A DNA stretch of 64,000 bases, taken from positions 310,001 through 374,000 of the forward strand of contig CAWGTM010000024.1 in the NCBI GenBank assembly GCA_963825445.1. The letters are read 5' to 3'. This document shows positions 1-7,150 of the stretch, one piece after another. A program made the translations under genes and the position numbers. The notes under the pieces were generated by a model, which worked only from the letters and a program-made list of their open reading frames with translations, did not search any database and was not told the origin of the DNA. Source of the DNA: Actinophytocola sp963825445. Lineage in GTDB: Bacteria > Actinomycetota > Actinomycetes > Mycobacteriales > Pseudonocardiaceae. Numbering within the stretch: the stretch's first letter is position 1; every line of letters begins with the position of its first letter.

Positions 1-1
1 C

Positions 2-451
2 ATGCACGTGCTGCGTGCCGAGAAGGGCTATCCGATCGTCGGGCAGGACACCGACGGCACGGTCACGCCCATCGACCTCGGCATGGAGTGGATCGTGTCG
101 AAGCGCAAGCCGTTCGTGGGCAGCCGGTCGCTGCGCCGCCCGGACACCGTGCGCCCGGACCGCAAGCACCTGGTGGGCCTGCTGCCGCTCGACCCGACCG
201 ACCTGCTGCCGGAGGGCTCGCAGTTGGTGGCCCACGACGTGCCGCTCACCCCGCCGGTGCCGATGCTCGGCCACGTCACGTCCAGCTACCGCAGCGCCGC
301 CCTGGGCCGCACGTTCGCGCTCGCGCTGGTGAAGGGCGGCCGCGACCGGCTCGGCCAGGTGGTGCACGCGCCGCTGGGCGACCGGGTGGTGCCGGCCACG
401 ATCGTCGAACCCGTGCTCTACGACCCGGAGGGGACCCGACGTGACGGCTGA
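2..451 (+). CDS. soxA: Sarcosine oxidase alpha subunit, 3' end only
   Basis: The reading frame is open from the window edge, so this is the C-terminal about 149 residues of a protein that normally exceeds 900. The sequence matches the folate-binding aminomethyltransferase-like end of the alpha subunit of heterotetrameric sarcosine oxidase: the run RAEKGYPIVGQDTDGTVTP is followed by GMEWIVSKRKPFVGSRSL, typical of the GcvT/SoxA family. The enzyme oxidatively demethylates sarcosine to glycine and passes the one-carbon unit to tetrahydrofolate in the cytoplasm. The stop codon lies 11 bases inside the next gene, soxG, as expected for a soxBDAG operon. The true start lies outside the window. The family call is firm; substrate specificity is inferred. 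Confidence 0.9.
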   Translation: MHVLRAEKGYPIVGQDTDGTVTPIDLGMEWIVSKRKPFVGSRSLRRPDTVRPDRKHLVGLLPLDPTDLLPEGSQLVAHDVPLTPPVPMLGHVTSSYRSAALGRTFALALVKGGRDRLGQVVHAPLGDRVVPATIVEPVLYDPEGTRRDG

Positions 452-950
452 CCTGCGGCGCAGCCCGCTCGCCGACCATCCCGGCGTCGGCCGTTCCGCA
501 GTGCGGGAGCTGGCGTTCCGGACCATGGTGAACGTGCGCACGAGCGCGTCCGAGCTGCTCGGCGTGCCCCTGCCCGGACCGAACACGGTCGCCACGGTGG
601 GGGAGCGGTCGATCCTGTGGCTCGGCCCGGACGAGTGGCTGGTGGTTGGCCCGCCCGACGACCCCGTGGCGGACGAGCTGACCGGCGATTCCGTGGTGGA
701 TGTCTCCGCCAACCGGACAACCATCGAGCTTGCGGGCCCTCATGCGCGGGATATCCTGGAGAAGGGCACCTCCATCGATCTGCACCCGCGCGCCTTCGGT
801 CCCGGCCGGTGCGCGCAGACGCTGCTCGCCAGGGCCCAGGTCGTGCTCGCGCAGGTTGACGGCGAACCGACCTACCATGTGCTGGTCAGAGGCTCGTTCG
901 CGTCGTATCTGGCCTCCTGGCTGGGCGACGCCGCAAGGGAGTTCCGCTAA
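441..950 (+). CDS. soxG: Sarcosine oxidase gamma subunit
   Basis: This 169-residue protein has the size and fold signature of SoxG, the small subunit of heterotetrameric sarcosine oxidase. It resembles the aminomethyltransferase fold: ILWLGPDEWLVVGPP near residues 55-70 and the motif VDVSANRTTIELAGPHARDIL near 93-113 are family hallmarks. The GTG start at 441 overlaps the end of soxA by 11 bases, so translation is probably coupled. The stop codon directly abuts the GTG of the serine dehydratase gene with no spacer. SoxG is needed for assembly of the complex rather than for direct catalysis (family knowledge). Confidence 0.92.
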   Translation: MTADLRRSPLADHPGVGRSAVRELAFRTMVNVRTSASELLGVPLPGPNTVATVGERSILWLGPDEWLVVGPPDDPVADELTGDSVVDVSANRTTIELAGPHARDILEKGTSIDLHPRAFGPGRCAQTLLARAQVVLAQVDGEPTYHVLVRGSFASYLASWLGDAAREFR

Positions 951-2321
951 GTGACCATCAGCGTGTTCGACTTGTTCAGCATCGGCATCGGACCGTCCAG
1001 CTCGCACACGGTCGGGCCGATGCGTGCCGCCCGCACGTTCGTGGCCGGGCTGGTCGACGACGGGTTGCTGGACGAGGTCACGACCGTGCGCGCGGAGCTG
1101 TTCGGCTCACTCGGCGCCACGGGCCACGGACACGGCAGCTACCGGGCCGTGCTGCTCGGCCTCGCGGGGGAGGCACCGGAGTCGGTCGACATCGACGCGG
1201 TGGCCGACCGGGTCGGCCAGATCCGGGCGTCGCGCCGGCTCACGCTGTTCGGCGGCCGGGAGATCGACTTCGACCCCGACAACGACCTGGTCCTGCACCG
1301 CCGCAAGAGCCTGCCGTTCCACCCGAACGGCATGCGGTTCGCCGCGTACGCGGGGCCGCGCGAACTGCGTATTCGCACGTACTACTCGGTCGGCGGCGGA
1401 TTCGTGGTCGACGAGGAGGCCCAGGGCGCCGACCGCATCAAGGTCGACGACACCCCGGTGGCCTACCCGTTCCGCACGGGCGCGGAGCTGCTGGCCCACA
1501 GCCGTCGCACGGGTCTCGCGATGAGCGAGGTGATGCTCGCGAACGAGACGTCGTGGCGCTCCGAGTCCGACATCCGCGAAGGGCTGCTCCACATCTGGGA
1601 CGTCATGCAGGAGTGTGTGAAGCGCGGCTGCGAGCAGGACGGCGTGCTGCCCGGCGGCCTGAAGGTCCGCAGGCGGGCGCGGGAGATGTACGAACGGCTG
1701 ACGTCGGATCCGTTCTCCACCGACCCGCTGCGGGTGATGGACTGGGTCAACCTGTTCGCGTTGGCCGTGAACGAGCAGAACGCCTCGGGCGGCCGTGTGG
1801 TCACGGCGCCCACCAACGGCGCGGCCGGGATCATCCCGTCGGTGCTGCACTACTACATGCGGTTCGTGCCGGGTGCCTCGCCGGACGGGGTGGTCCGGTT
1901 CCTGCTGACGGCCGGCGCCATCGGCGTGATCTACAAGGAGACCGCGTCGATCTCCGGCGCCGAGGTCGGCTGCCAGGGCGAGGTCGGCTCGGCGTGCTCC
2001 ATGGCGGCCGGTGCGCTGTGCGAGGTGCTCGGCGGCACGCCCGAACAGGTCGAGAACGCCGCGGAGATCGGCATGGAACACAACCTGGGCCTGACCTGCG
2101 ATCCGGTGGGCGGCCTGGTGCAGATCCCGTGCATCGAACGCAACGCCATGGCGTCGGTGAAGGCCATCAACGCCGCCCGGATGGCCCTGCACGGCGACGG
2201 CAACCAGGTGGTCACCCTGGACAAGGTGATCAAGACGATGCGTGAGACGGGCGCCGACATGAAGGTCAAGTACAAGGAGACCGCGCGTGGCGGCCTCGCG
2301 GTGAACGTCATCGAGTGCTGA
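951..2321 (+). CDS. sdaA: L-serine ammonia-lyase, iron-sulfur dependent, single chain
   Basis: Deaminates L-serine to pyruvate and ammonia. The 456-residue protein joins the beta and alpha domains in one chain. The N-terminus SIGIGPSSSHTVGPMRAA is the classic serine-dehydratase signature. Cysteines at 341 (GCQGEVGSAC), 383 and 394 (LTCDPVGGLVQIPC) are the expected ligands of the catalytic 4Fe-4S cluster. The chain ends in Cys456, matching the tail-in-mouth C-terminal cysteine of the Legionella enzyme, where the last residue occupies the active site. The GTG start abuts the soxG stop, so it is in the sarcosine operon: glycine from sarcosine can be converted to serine by glycine hydroxymethyltransferase and then to pyruvate here. 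The 3' end overlaps the convergent LysR gene by 14 bases. Confidence 0.95.
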   Translation: MTISVFDLFSIGIGPSSSHTVGPMRAARTFVAGLVDDGLLDEVTTVRAELFGSLGATGHGHGSYRAVLLGLAGEAPESVDIDAVADRVGQIRASRRLTLFGGREIDFDPDNDLVLHRRKSLPFHPNGMRFAAYAGPRELRIRTYYSVGGGFVVDEEAQGADRIKVDDTPVAYPFRTGAELLAHSRRTGLAMSEVMLANETSWRSESDIREGLLHIWDVMQECVKRGCEQDGVLPGGLKVRRRAREMYERLTSDPFSTDPLRVMDWVNLFALAVNEQNASGGRVVTAPTNGAAGIIPSVLHYYMRFVPGASPDGVVRFLLTAGAIGVIYKETASISGAEVGCQGEVGSACSMAAGALCEVLGGTPEQVENAAEIGMEHNLGLTCDPVGGLVQIPCIERNAMASVKAINAARMALHGDGNQVVTLDKVIKTMRETGADMKVKYKETARGGLAVNVIEC

Positions 2322-3162
2322 GGTAGTTCTCGATCTCCCTGGCGAAGGCCCGTGCGCGGTGGTCGTCGTGGTCGGCCGGCCACACCACGCCCAGCACCGA
2401 CTCCGGCAGACCGGTCACCGGCACGAAGACCACGGAGTTCTGACCCTGGTGGGCGGCCGTCGTGCGGCACACGAGCATCCCGCCCCGCCCGGCCGCCGCC
2501 AGCCCCATGGCCTCCTGCAGCGTGCCGGCCGTGGGGCCGCCGGGCAGAGCGGACGGGGCCTGGGCGTGACGCCAGTAGTCGGGCGCCGTGTCGTTGATCC
2601 CGATCAGCGGGACCCGCGCCAACTCGGCGGCCGTGACGGACTCCCGCCGCGCGAAGGGGTGCCGGGGCGAGACGGCGAGCATCTGGGGCTGCCGCGAGAA
2701 CACCGGGCCCAACACCAGGTCGTCCTCCCGGACGGGCAGCAGCACCACGGCCGTGTCGACCTCCCGGCGGCGGAGCGCGCCGAACGGGTCGGCCAGCGGG
2801 ATCTCCGTGAGTTCCACCGCGCAGTCCGGCTGCCGCTTCTCGAACCCCGCGATGGCGGTCGCCAGGTGGTCGTCGATGGTGCCCTGGAAGCCCACCCGCA
2901 GCACGCCGCCAGCGTGGGCGTTGCGCACGGCCGCCTCCAGCGCGTCGTACGCGGGCCGCAGCTCGGCCAGGAACTTCCGCCCGAGCGGGGTCAGCTCCGC
3001 CCGGCGACTCGTGCGTTCCAACAGGGGTGCGCCCAGCCGGCCCTCCAGCGAGCGGAGCAACTGGCTGACGCGGCTCTGGGACACGTAGAGGCGCTCGCCC
3101 GCCCGGCCGAAGTGCAGTTCCTCGGCGAGTACCAGGAACGCCTCCAGCTCCCGCAGCTCCAT
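2308..3162 (-). CDS. LysR-family transcriptional regulator
   Basis: A 284-residue regulator with an N-terminal winged helix-turn-helix (residues 1-60; ELREL AFLVLAEELHFGRAGERLYVSQSRVSQLLRSLE) and a C-terminal periplasmic-binding-protein-like effector domain (about 90-284). The length is normal for the family. It starts with ATG at 3162 and is divergent from the MFS transporter at 3251, separated by 88 bases, an arrangement in which LysR proteins commonly regulate the divergent gene. Its effector cannot be read from the sequence. It converges on and overlaps the serine dehydratase gene by 14 bases. Confidence 0.92.
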   Translation of the reverse strand: MELRELEAFLVLAEELHFGRAGERLYVSQSRVSQLLRSLEGRLGAPLLERTSRRAELTPLGRKFLAELRPAYDALEAAVRNAHAGGVLRVGFQGTIDDHLATAIAGFEKRQPDCAVELTEIPLADPFGALRRREVDTAVVLLPVREDDLVLGPVFSRQPQMLAVSPRHPFARRESVTAAELARVPLIGINDTAPDYWRHAQAPSALPGGPTAGTLQEAMGLAAAGRGGMLVCRTTAAHQGQNSVVFVPVTGLPESVLGVVWPADHDDHRARAFAREIENYLSTR

Positions 3163-3188
3163 GGGTGTCCTCCGATCCAGTAGCCCCG

Positions 3189-3204
3189 CTCATAGAAGGA
3201 TGAG
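3189..3204. promoter_or_regulatory. Candidate operator, 16-bp inverted repeat
   Basis: A perfect inverted repeat CTCAT-N6-ATGAG lies between the divergent LysR and MFS start codons. Position and symmetry suit a LysR site, but the spacing between the outer T and A is 12 rather than the canonical 11, so the assignment is tentative. It also argues that MFS translation starts downstream at 3251 rather than at the ATG inside the repeat at 3200. Confidence 0.4.
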
Positions 3205-3250
3205 AGATCGGCTGTTGTTCCCGGTCCCGCCCGACGGTTGCCTGGAACAC

Positions 3251-4414
3251 ATGACGAGAAGAGCCTGGCCAGGGGTGGTGGCGGTCGCCTCGGCGACGTT
3301 CACGGTGGTCACCTCGGAGATGCTTCCCGTGGGACTGCTCACGCCGATCAGCCGCGACCTGGCGGTCACCGAAGGCACGGCCGGCCTGACGCTCACGGTC
3401 ACCGGCCTGGTGGCGGCGGTCTCGGCGCCACTGCTCGTGCCGGCCGTCCGGCGGTTCGACCGGCGTGCCGTGCTGTGTGTGCTGATGGCCGTGCTGGCCG
3501 CCGGGAACCTGCTGGCCGCGTGGTCGCCCGGGTTCGCGGTCATGCTGGTGGCGCGGGTGCTGGTGGGGGTGGGTATGGGCGGCGTGTGGGCGATCGCCGC
3601 GAGCCTGGGTGGGCGGCTGGTCCCACCGCGGTCCGCGGCGGCCGCGACCTCGCTGATCTTCAGTGGCATCGCCGTGGCGTCCGTGCTGGGCGTCCCGGCG
3701 GGCGCCTACCTGGGGGAGTTCGCCGGCTGGCGGGCGGCCTTCGTCGGCGCCGGTGGTCTGTCGCTGCTGGTGCTGGCCGCGCTGGCGTGGGCGCTGCCGT
3801 CGTTGCCCGCCGAAGGGGACACGCGGTGGAGCGCGGTGGTGCGGGTGGTGCCGAGGCTGCGTGTCGGGCTGCTCGTGGTGGCGCTGCTCGTGATCGGGCA
3901 CTTCGCGGCGTACACCTACGTCCGGCCGGTGCTGGAGGAGGTGTCCGGGGTGGGCGCCGGGATGGTCGGCACGCTGCTGCTGGTCTACGGGCTGGCCGGG
4001 GTGGCCGGCAACTTCGCGGCCGGCGCGGCCGCCGCGCGCTCACCGCGGACCACGCTGCTGGTGCTCGGCGCGACGTTGTCGGTGACCATGGCGCTGGTCC
4101 CGGCTCTCGGACTGACGGCGCCGGCCGCCGCGGCGCTACTGGTGGTCTGGGGCCTGGCCTACGGCGGGGTCTCGGTGGCCGCGCAGTCCTGGATGCTGGC
4201 CGCCGCGCCGGACGCCCGGGAAGCGGCGTCGGCCCTGTTCGCCGGGGTGTTCAACGCGGCGATCGCGCTCGGTGCGCTGACCGGCGGGTTGGCGGCCGAT
4301 CTCGCCGGGACCACGGCCGTGATGTGGCTCGGCGCGGCCGCCACCGCGCTGTCGCTCACCGTCCACAGAGGACTCACTCGCGTGGGTCGTCCTCGTTCAG
4401 TTCTTCCTCGATGA
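3251..4414 (+). CDS. MFS transporter, DHA1-type (sugar efflux / drug efflux like)
   Basis: About 387 residues, almost wholly hydrophobic, with twelve predicted membrane segments. The N-terminus AVASATFTVVTSEMLPVGLLTPISRDL and the loop VRRFDRRAVLC are typical of the DHA1 AraJ/NepI-like branch of the major facilitator superfamily. Members export arabinose-like sugars, nucleosides or drugs; the substrate here is unknown. The ATG at 3251 is chosen because it sits just before the first membrane helix and outside the inverted repeat at 3189-3204; a weaker ATG lies at 3200. The divergent LysR gene is the likely regulator. The last 41 bases overlap a small convergent gene on the minus strand. Confidence 0.88.
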   Translation: MTRRAWPGVVAVASATFTVVTSEMLPVGLLTPISRDLAVTEGTAGLTLTVTGLVAAVSAPLLVPAVRRFDRRAVLCVLMAVLAAGNLLAAWSPGFAVMLVARVLVGVGMGGVWAIAASLGGRLVPPRSAAAATSLIFSGIAVASVLGVPAGAYLGEFAGWRAAFVGAGGLSLLVLAALAWALPSLPAEGDTRWSAVVRVVPRLRVGLLVVALLVIGHFAAYTYVRPVLEEVSGVGAGMVGTLLLVYGLAGVAGNFAAGAAAARSPRTTLLVLGATLSVTMALVPALGLTAPAAAALLVVWGLAYGGVSVAAQSWMLAAAPDAREAASALFAGVFNAAIALGALTGGLAADLAGTTAVMWLGAAATALSLTVHRGLTRVGRPRSVLPR

Positions 4415-4514
4415 TGCGATCGATCCGCTTGGACGCGCGGCGGAGCGAGCGCACCACCAACACCACGACCACGACACCCATGGCCGTGTACGCCAGTGCT
4501 TCCAGTACGGACAT
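4374..4514 (-). CDS. Small single-span membrane protein, 46 residues
   Basis: A short gene starting with ATG at 4514, preceded by a good ribosome-binding site (GGAGA, 7 bases upstream). The product begins MSVLEALAYTAMGVVVVVLVVRSL, one hydrophobic helix (about residues 5-22), followed by a basic stretch RRASKRIDRI and a strongly acidic tail EEELNEDDPRE. The charge pattern suggests the N-terminus out and the tail in the cytoplasm. It overlaps the 3' end of the MFS gene by 41 bases in convergent orientation. No family is recognised. Coding status rests on the ribosome-binding site, the clean helix-plus-charged-tail pattern and codon use. Confidence 0.6.
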   Translation of the reverse strand: MSVLEALAYTAMGVVVVVLVVRSLRRASKRIDRIIEEELNEDDPRE

Positions 4515-4592
4515 CGGCGTCTCCACCGGTCGGCGTGGCGCGGACCCACCCGGTAGTCGGAAAAGATCCGCTCACCGTGTCACTTTCCGGAA

Positions 4593-5453
4593 CTATCGTT
4601 CGTACTGCGGCTGCCAGGCCGGCGCGGGGCGTCGATCGCGTCGCCGCATGACTACGGACAGCACCGCTCCGAGCGCGGCCGCCACCACGCCAACGGTCAG
4701 TATCACCCACAACATCGTGGTGAGGCTGGCGGTCAACGCGTCGTAGAGCGCGCCCGCGACCTCGGGTTCGGGGCTGCGGGTCATGGCCTGATCGCGGAAG
4801 AGCCACACCGCCACCGCCACGAGCAGCATGCTGAGCGCCACCCCGATCCCGGCCACCACCAGGGTGCCGGCGCGGCGGGCCGACAGCGCGAGTCCTCCCA
4901 CCAGCAGCACGATCGCCACGATGGGCAGGATCAGGCTCAGATCCTCGAGCAGGGTGAACGCGGGTGCGGCCTGTTGCAGGTCGGCACGGGAGACGATCTC
5001 CACGGACGCGTCGAACTCCGGGAGCGAGATCTGCTGGGGCAGCTGGGCCCGTACCTCGTCGACGATGGAACCCAGGTCCAGGACCAGACCGTCGCCTTCC
5101 GCGGCGACCGCGCCGGACTCGTCGCGGAGGATGGCCAGCACCTGGGGATGTGCCTGGCGGTTGAACTCCACCCAGGCGGCTTCGAACGAGGGGCTCTCCA
5201 TGGCCTGTGTCACGGCCGTCTCGATGAGCGGCTGCGCCTCGGCCGGCAGCTCACCCGTCCGTTCGAGGATCGCCGCCTCGGCCCGGTCGGCGGCGGCCTG
5301 GTGCACGGCCGGGTTGTCGACCAGCGGCGTGACGGCCTCGAGGTAGCGGTCCTGGTCGGTCAGTTCGCGGTCCATGGCGAAGGCCGCGACGGCCGGTCCG
5401 GCCGTGACGCAGCCGAGGACGACGAGAACGGTGGCGATGGCGGTACGGGACAC
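4593..5453 (-). CDS. Conserved multi-span membrane protein of unknown function
   Basis: A 286-residue protein with an N-terminal hydrophobic segment (about 5-25), a long extracytoplasmic region (about 26-170) rich in acidic residues and alanines, then three membrane helices near 170-190, 195-217 and 243-268, ending in a basic cytoplasmic tail (MRRRDRRPAP). The layout is like actinobacterial cell-envelope proteins of unknown function. It starts with GTG at 5453 and no clear ribosome-binding site precedes it; a TAnnnT-like hexamer (TAGTGT on the minus strand) a few bases upstream would fit leaderless transcription. The foldback repeat ends only 11 bases upstream. The function is not recognised. 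Confidence 0.75.
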   Translation of the reverse strand: MSRTAIATVLVVLGCVTAGPAVAAFAMDRELTDQDRYLEAVTPLVDNPAVHQAAADRAEAAILERTGELPAEAQPLIETAVTQAMESPSFEAAWVEFNRQAHPQVLAILRDESGAVAAEGDGLVLDLGSIVDEVRAQLPQQISLPEFDASVEIVSRADLQQAAPAFTLLEDLSLILPIVAIVLLVGGLALSARRAGTLVVAGIGVALSMLLVAVAVWLFRDQAMTRSPEPEVAGALYDALTASLTTMLWVILTVGVVAAALGAVLSVVMRRRDRRPAPAWQPQYER

Positions 5454-5464
5454 GGGCGAACACT

Positions 5465-5630
5465 AGAGGGTGCGCAAATAGGGCATGGCGGCGCCCGCCG
5501 CGCCGAGGCGGCCCCTGGCGGCACCGCGCAGGCATCGAAGTACAACACCGGTACGCCGAAGCCCGCGCGGCACCGCCAGGAACCACCTCGATCACGACGG
5601 GCATCCACCGACCCTATTTGCGCGCCCTCT
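5465..5630. repeat. 166-bp foldback (MITE-like) inverted repeat
   Basis: The outer ends are 19-bp inverted repeats, AGAGGGTGCGCAAATAGGG on the left (5465-5483) and the same with one mismatch on the right (5612-5630). Internal matches continue almost to the centre (for example CCTGGCGG..CCGCGC on both arms), so arms of about 79 bp meet around a 7-base loop at 5544-5550 flanked by GTAC on both sides. No transposase and no clear target-site duplication are visible. It fills most of the space between the divergent-ended genes at 5453 and 5669. Best read as a non-autonomous mobile repeat or a structured intergenic element. Confidence 0.7.
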
Positions 5631-5668
5631 TGGTCACCCGCGTTCACCCATACGGTGGGTGGGCCGGC

Positions 5669-7150
5669 TCACGCGAGACGGATGTCCCGGGTCCACCGTT
5701 CGCGCCAGTCCAGCACGAGCGCCACCCCGTGCGCGCCGTCCCGTTGGCGGGCCAGCCCGTCGATGGCCTCGCGGGTGGCGCGACCGCAGATGGCGGTGAG
5801 CGCGGTGAGGACGTCCGACCCCTTCCGCAGGGAGACGGCGATCTTCACCTTGCCGACCAGGTCGTGGTCGGGCGAGATCATCGTGCGCTGGTACTCGACG
5901 CGCGGGAGGCCGACCACCGCCGGCTCGGCGGCGAGCCGGCGCAGCAGCATCGCCGGCACGTCCTGCGGCTGGGCGTCGCGGTGGTTCAGCCGGAGTCGCC
6001 AGGTCGCCCACAGCGGGTACTCGGTGGTGCCGCTCTTGGGCAGGGGCGAGGGGAACGGTCCGGAGACCAGCGCGCGGTGATCGCTCGCCGCTCCCGGTGT
6101 GATCTCGCTGCGGCCTCGTGCCCTGCGGGTGGTGAGGCCGCACTCCGTGGCCACGATCCCGAAACCGTCCACTATGGACACCGAGCGGGTGGACGTGCCG
6201 GCGTCGCGGGACTGCCTGGCCGGCGCGACCGGCAGCACGAGGTTGACGAACGTGACCCCCTGCAGGGTCATGGCGGAGATGGCGGCGATCCCCACGTTGC
6301 GGGTGGCCAGGTTCGCGAGGACGGCGGCGATCGACCCGAGCCGAGCCGGTCCCGCGACCGTGACGAGCATCGCCGACTGCGGGGGCGAGGTCGGCACCCA
6401 CTTGGCGATCTCCCGCCGGAGGTAGTTGAAGAGATCGGGTTCCGTCCCGACGACCGTCCACCACTGGCCCTTCACCCGCCCGAGCCGCCGGTCGGCGAAC
6501 GCCAGGCCCCACCCCTGGAGCTGCGCGGTCTCGGTGAGCGCGGTGAACATGTCCATCCGCTGTCCCGGCGTGCCCTCACCGACGATCACGCGGATCGCGA
6601 GCCCGTTGGACGACCGCGGCGGCTCACCCGACCCGTCGGTCCGGTACCGCCGCGTCGGGTTCCGGTAGGGCGAGACCGGCGACTTCACGTACAGGATCGG
6701 CAACCCGTTGCTGGTGGCGAGTTCGGTGATCTCGGCGACCGCCATGGCGATCAGGAGCGCGTCGACGTAGCCCGGCTGCCACGTGTCGTGCCGGAGCACC
6801 ACGAGAACTTCCGTGCTTCCCGTGGATCCGTCGGCGTAGCCGGGGTTGGTGAGTGCCCGGCTCCGGTACGTGACCCGCCGCCAGGTCCGGTCGGGGGAGG
6901 CCCCCTCCGGCTCGGCCGACTCCGACGCCCACGTGTGCAGCTGGAATCCCGCGCCGCCCACCTGGAACAGGGTGGTGGCGTCGGCGAGTGCCTCCTCGCC
7001 CGGCCGGCGGGCGTCGGCCGGCTCCATGGGTGGGCCGTTCCACGACGTGCACGAGTGCGTCACGGCGTAGGACACGGCCGGGCTGCCCGCCGTGATCACC
7101 TGGGCGGCCACTCTGGACAGTGCGGCGTGCGGGCTGTCGCGGTCAGACAC
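5669..7150 (-). CDS. Unknown protein with an ACT-like segment, coupled to a membrane protein
   Basis: A 493-residue, apparently soluble protein that I do not recognise. Around residues 260-310 the run SAMLVTVAGPARLGSIAAVLANLATRNVGIAAIS resembles the start of an ACT ligand-binding domain, and the C-terminal part (about 410-490) looks like a second similar alpha/beta module. There are no membrane segments or signal peptide. The GTG start at 7150 lies 8 bases inside the end of the upstream gene, so the two are translated together, suggesting that this protein works at the inner face of the membrane with that partner. The ACT resemblance is by eye only. Confidence 0.75.
   Translation of the reverse strand: MSDRDSPHAALSRVAAQVITAGSPAVSYAVTHSCTSWNGPPMEPADARRPGEEALADATTLFQVGGAGFQLHTWASESAEPEGASPDRTWRRVTYRSRALTNPGYADGSTGSTEVLVVLRHDTWQPGYVDALLIAMAVAEITELATSNGLPILYVKSPVSPYRNPTRRYRTDGSGEPPRSSNGLAIRVIVGEGTPGQRMDMFTALTETAQLQGWGLAFADRRLGRVKGQWWTVVGTEPDLFNYLRREIAKWVPTSPPQSAMLVTVAGPARLGSIAAVLANLATRNVGIAAISAMTLQGVTFVNLVLPVAPARQSRDAGTSTRSVSIVDGFGIVATECGLTTRRARGRSEITPGAASDHRALVSGPFPSPLPKSGTTEYPLWATWRLRLNHRDAQPQDVPAMLLRRLAAEPAVVGLPRVEYQRTMISPDHDLVGKVKIAVSLRKGSDVLTALTAICGRATREAIDGLARQRDGAHGVALVLDWRERWTRDIRLA

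Noticed and set aside
5360..5647. Minus-strand frame with VLYFDACAVPPG through the foldback
   Set aside because: It lies in an inverted repeat, has no ribosome-binding site and crosses the start of a real gene; it reflects the repeat, not a protein.
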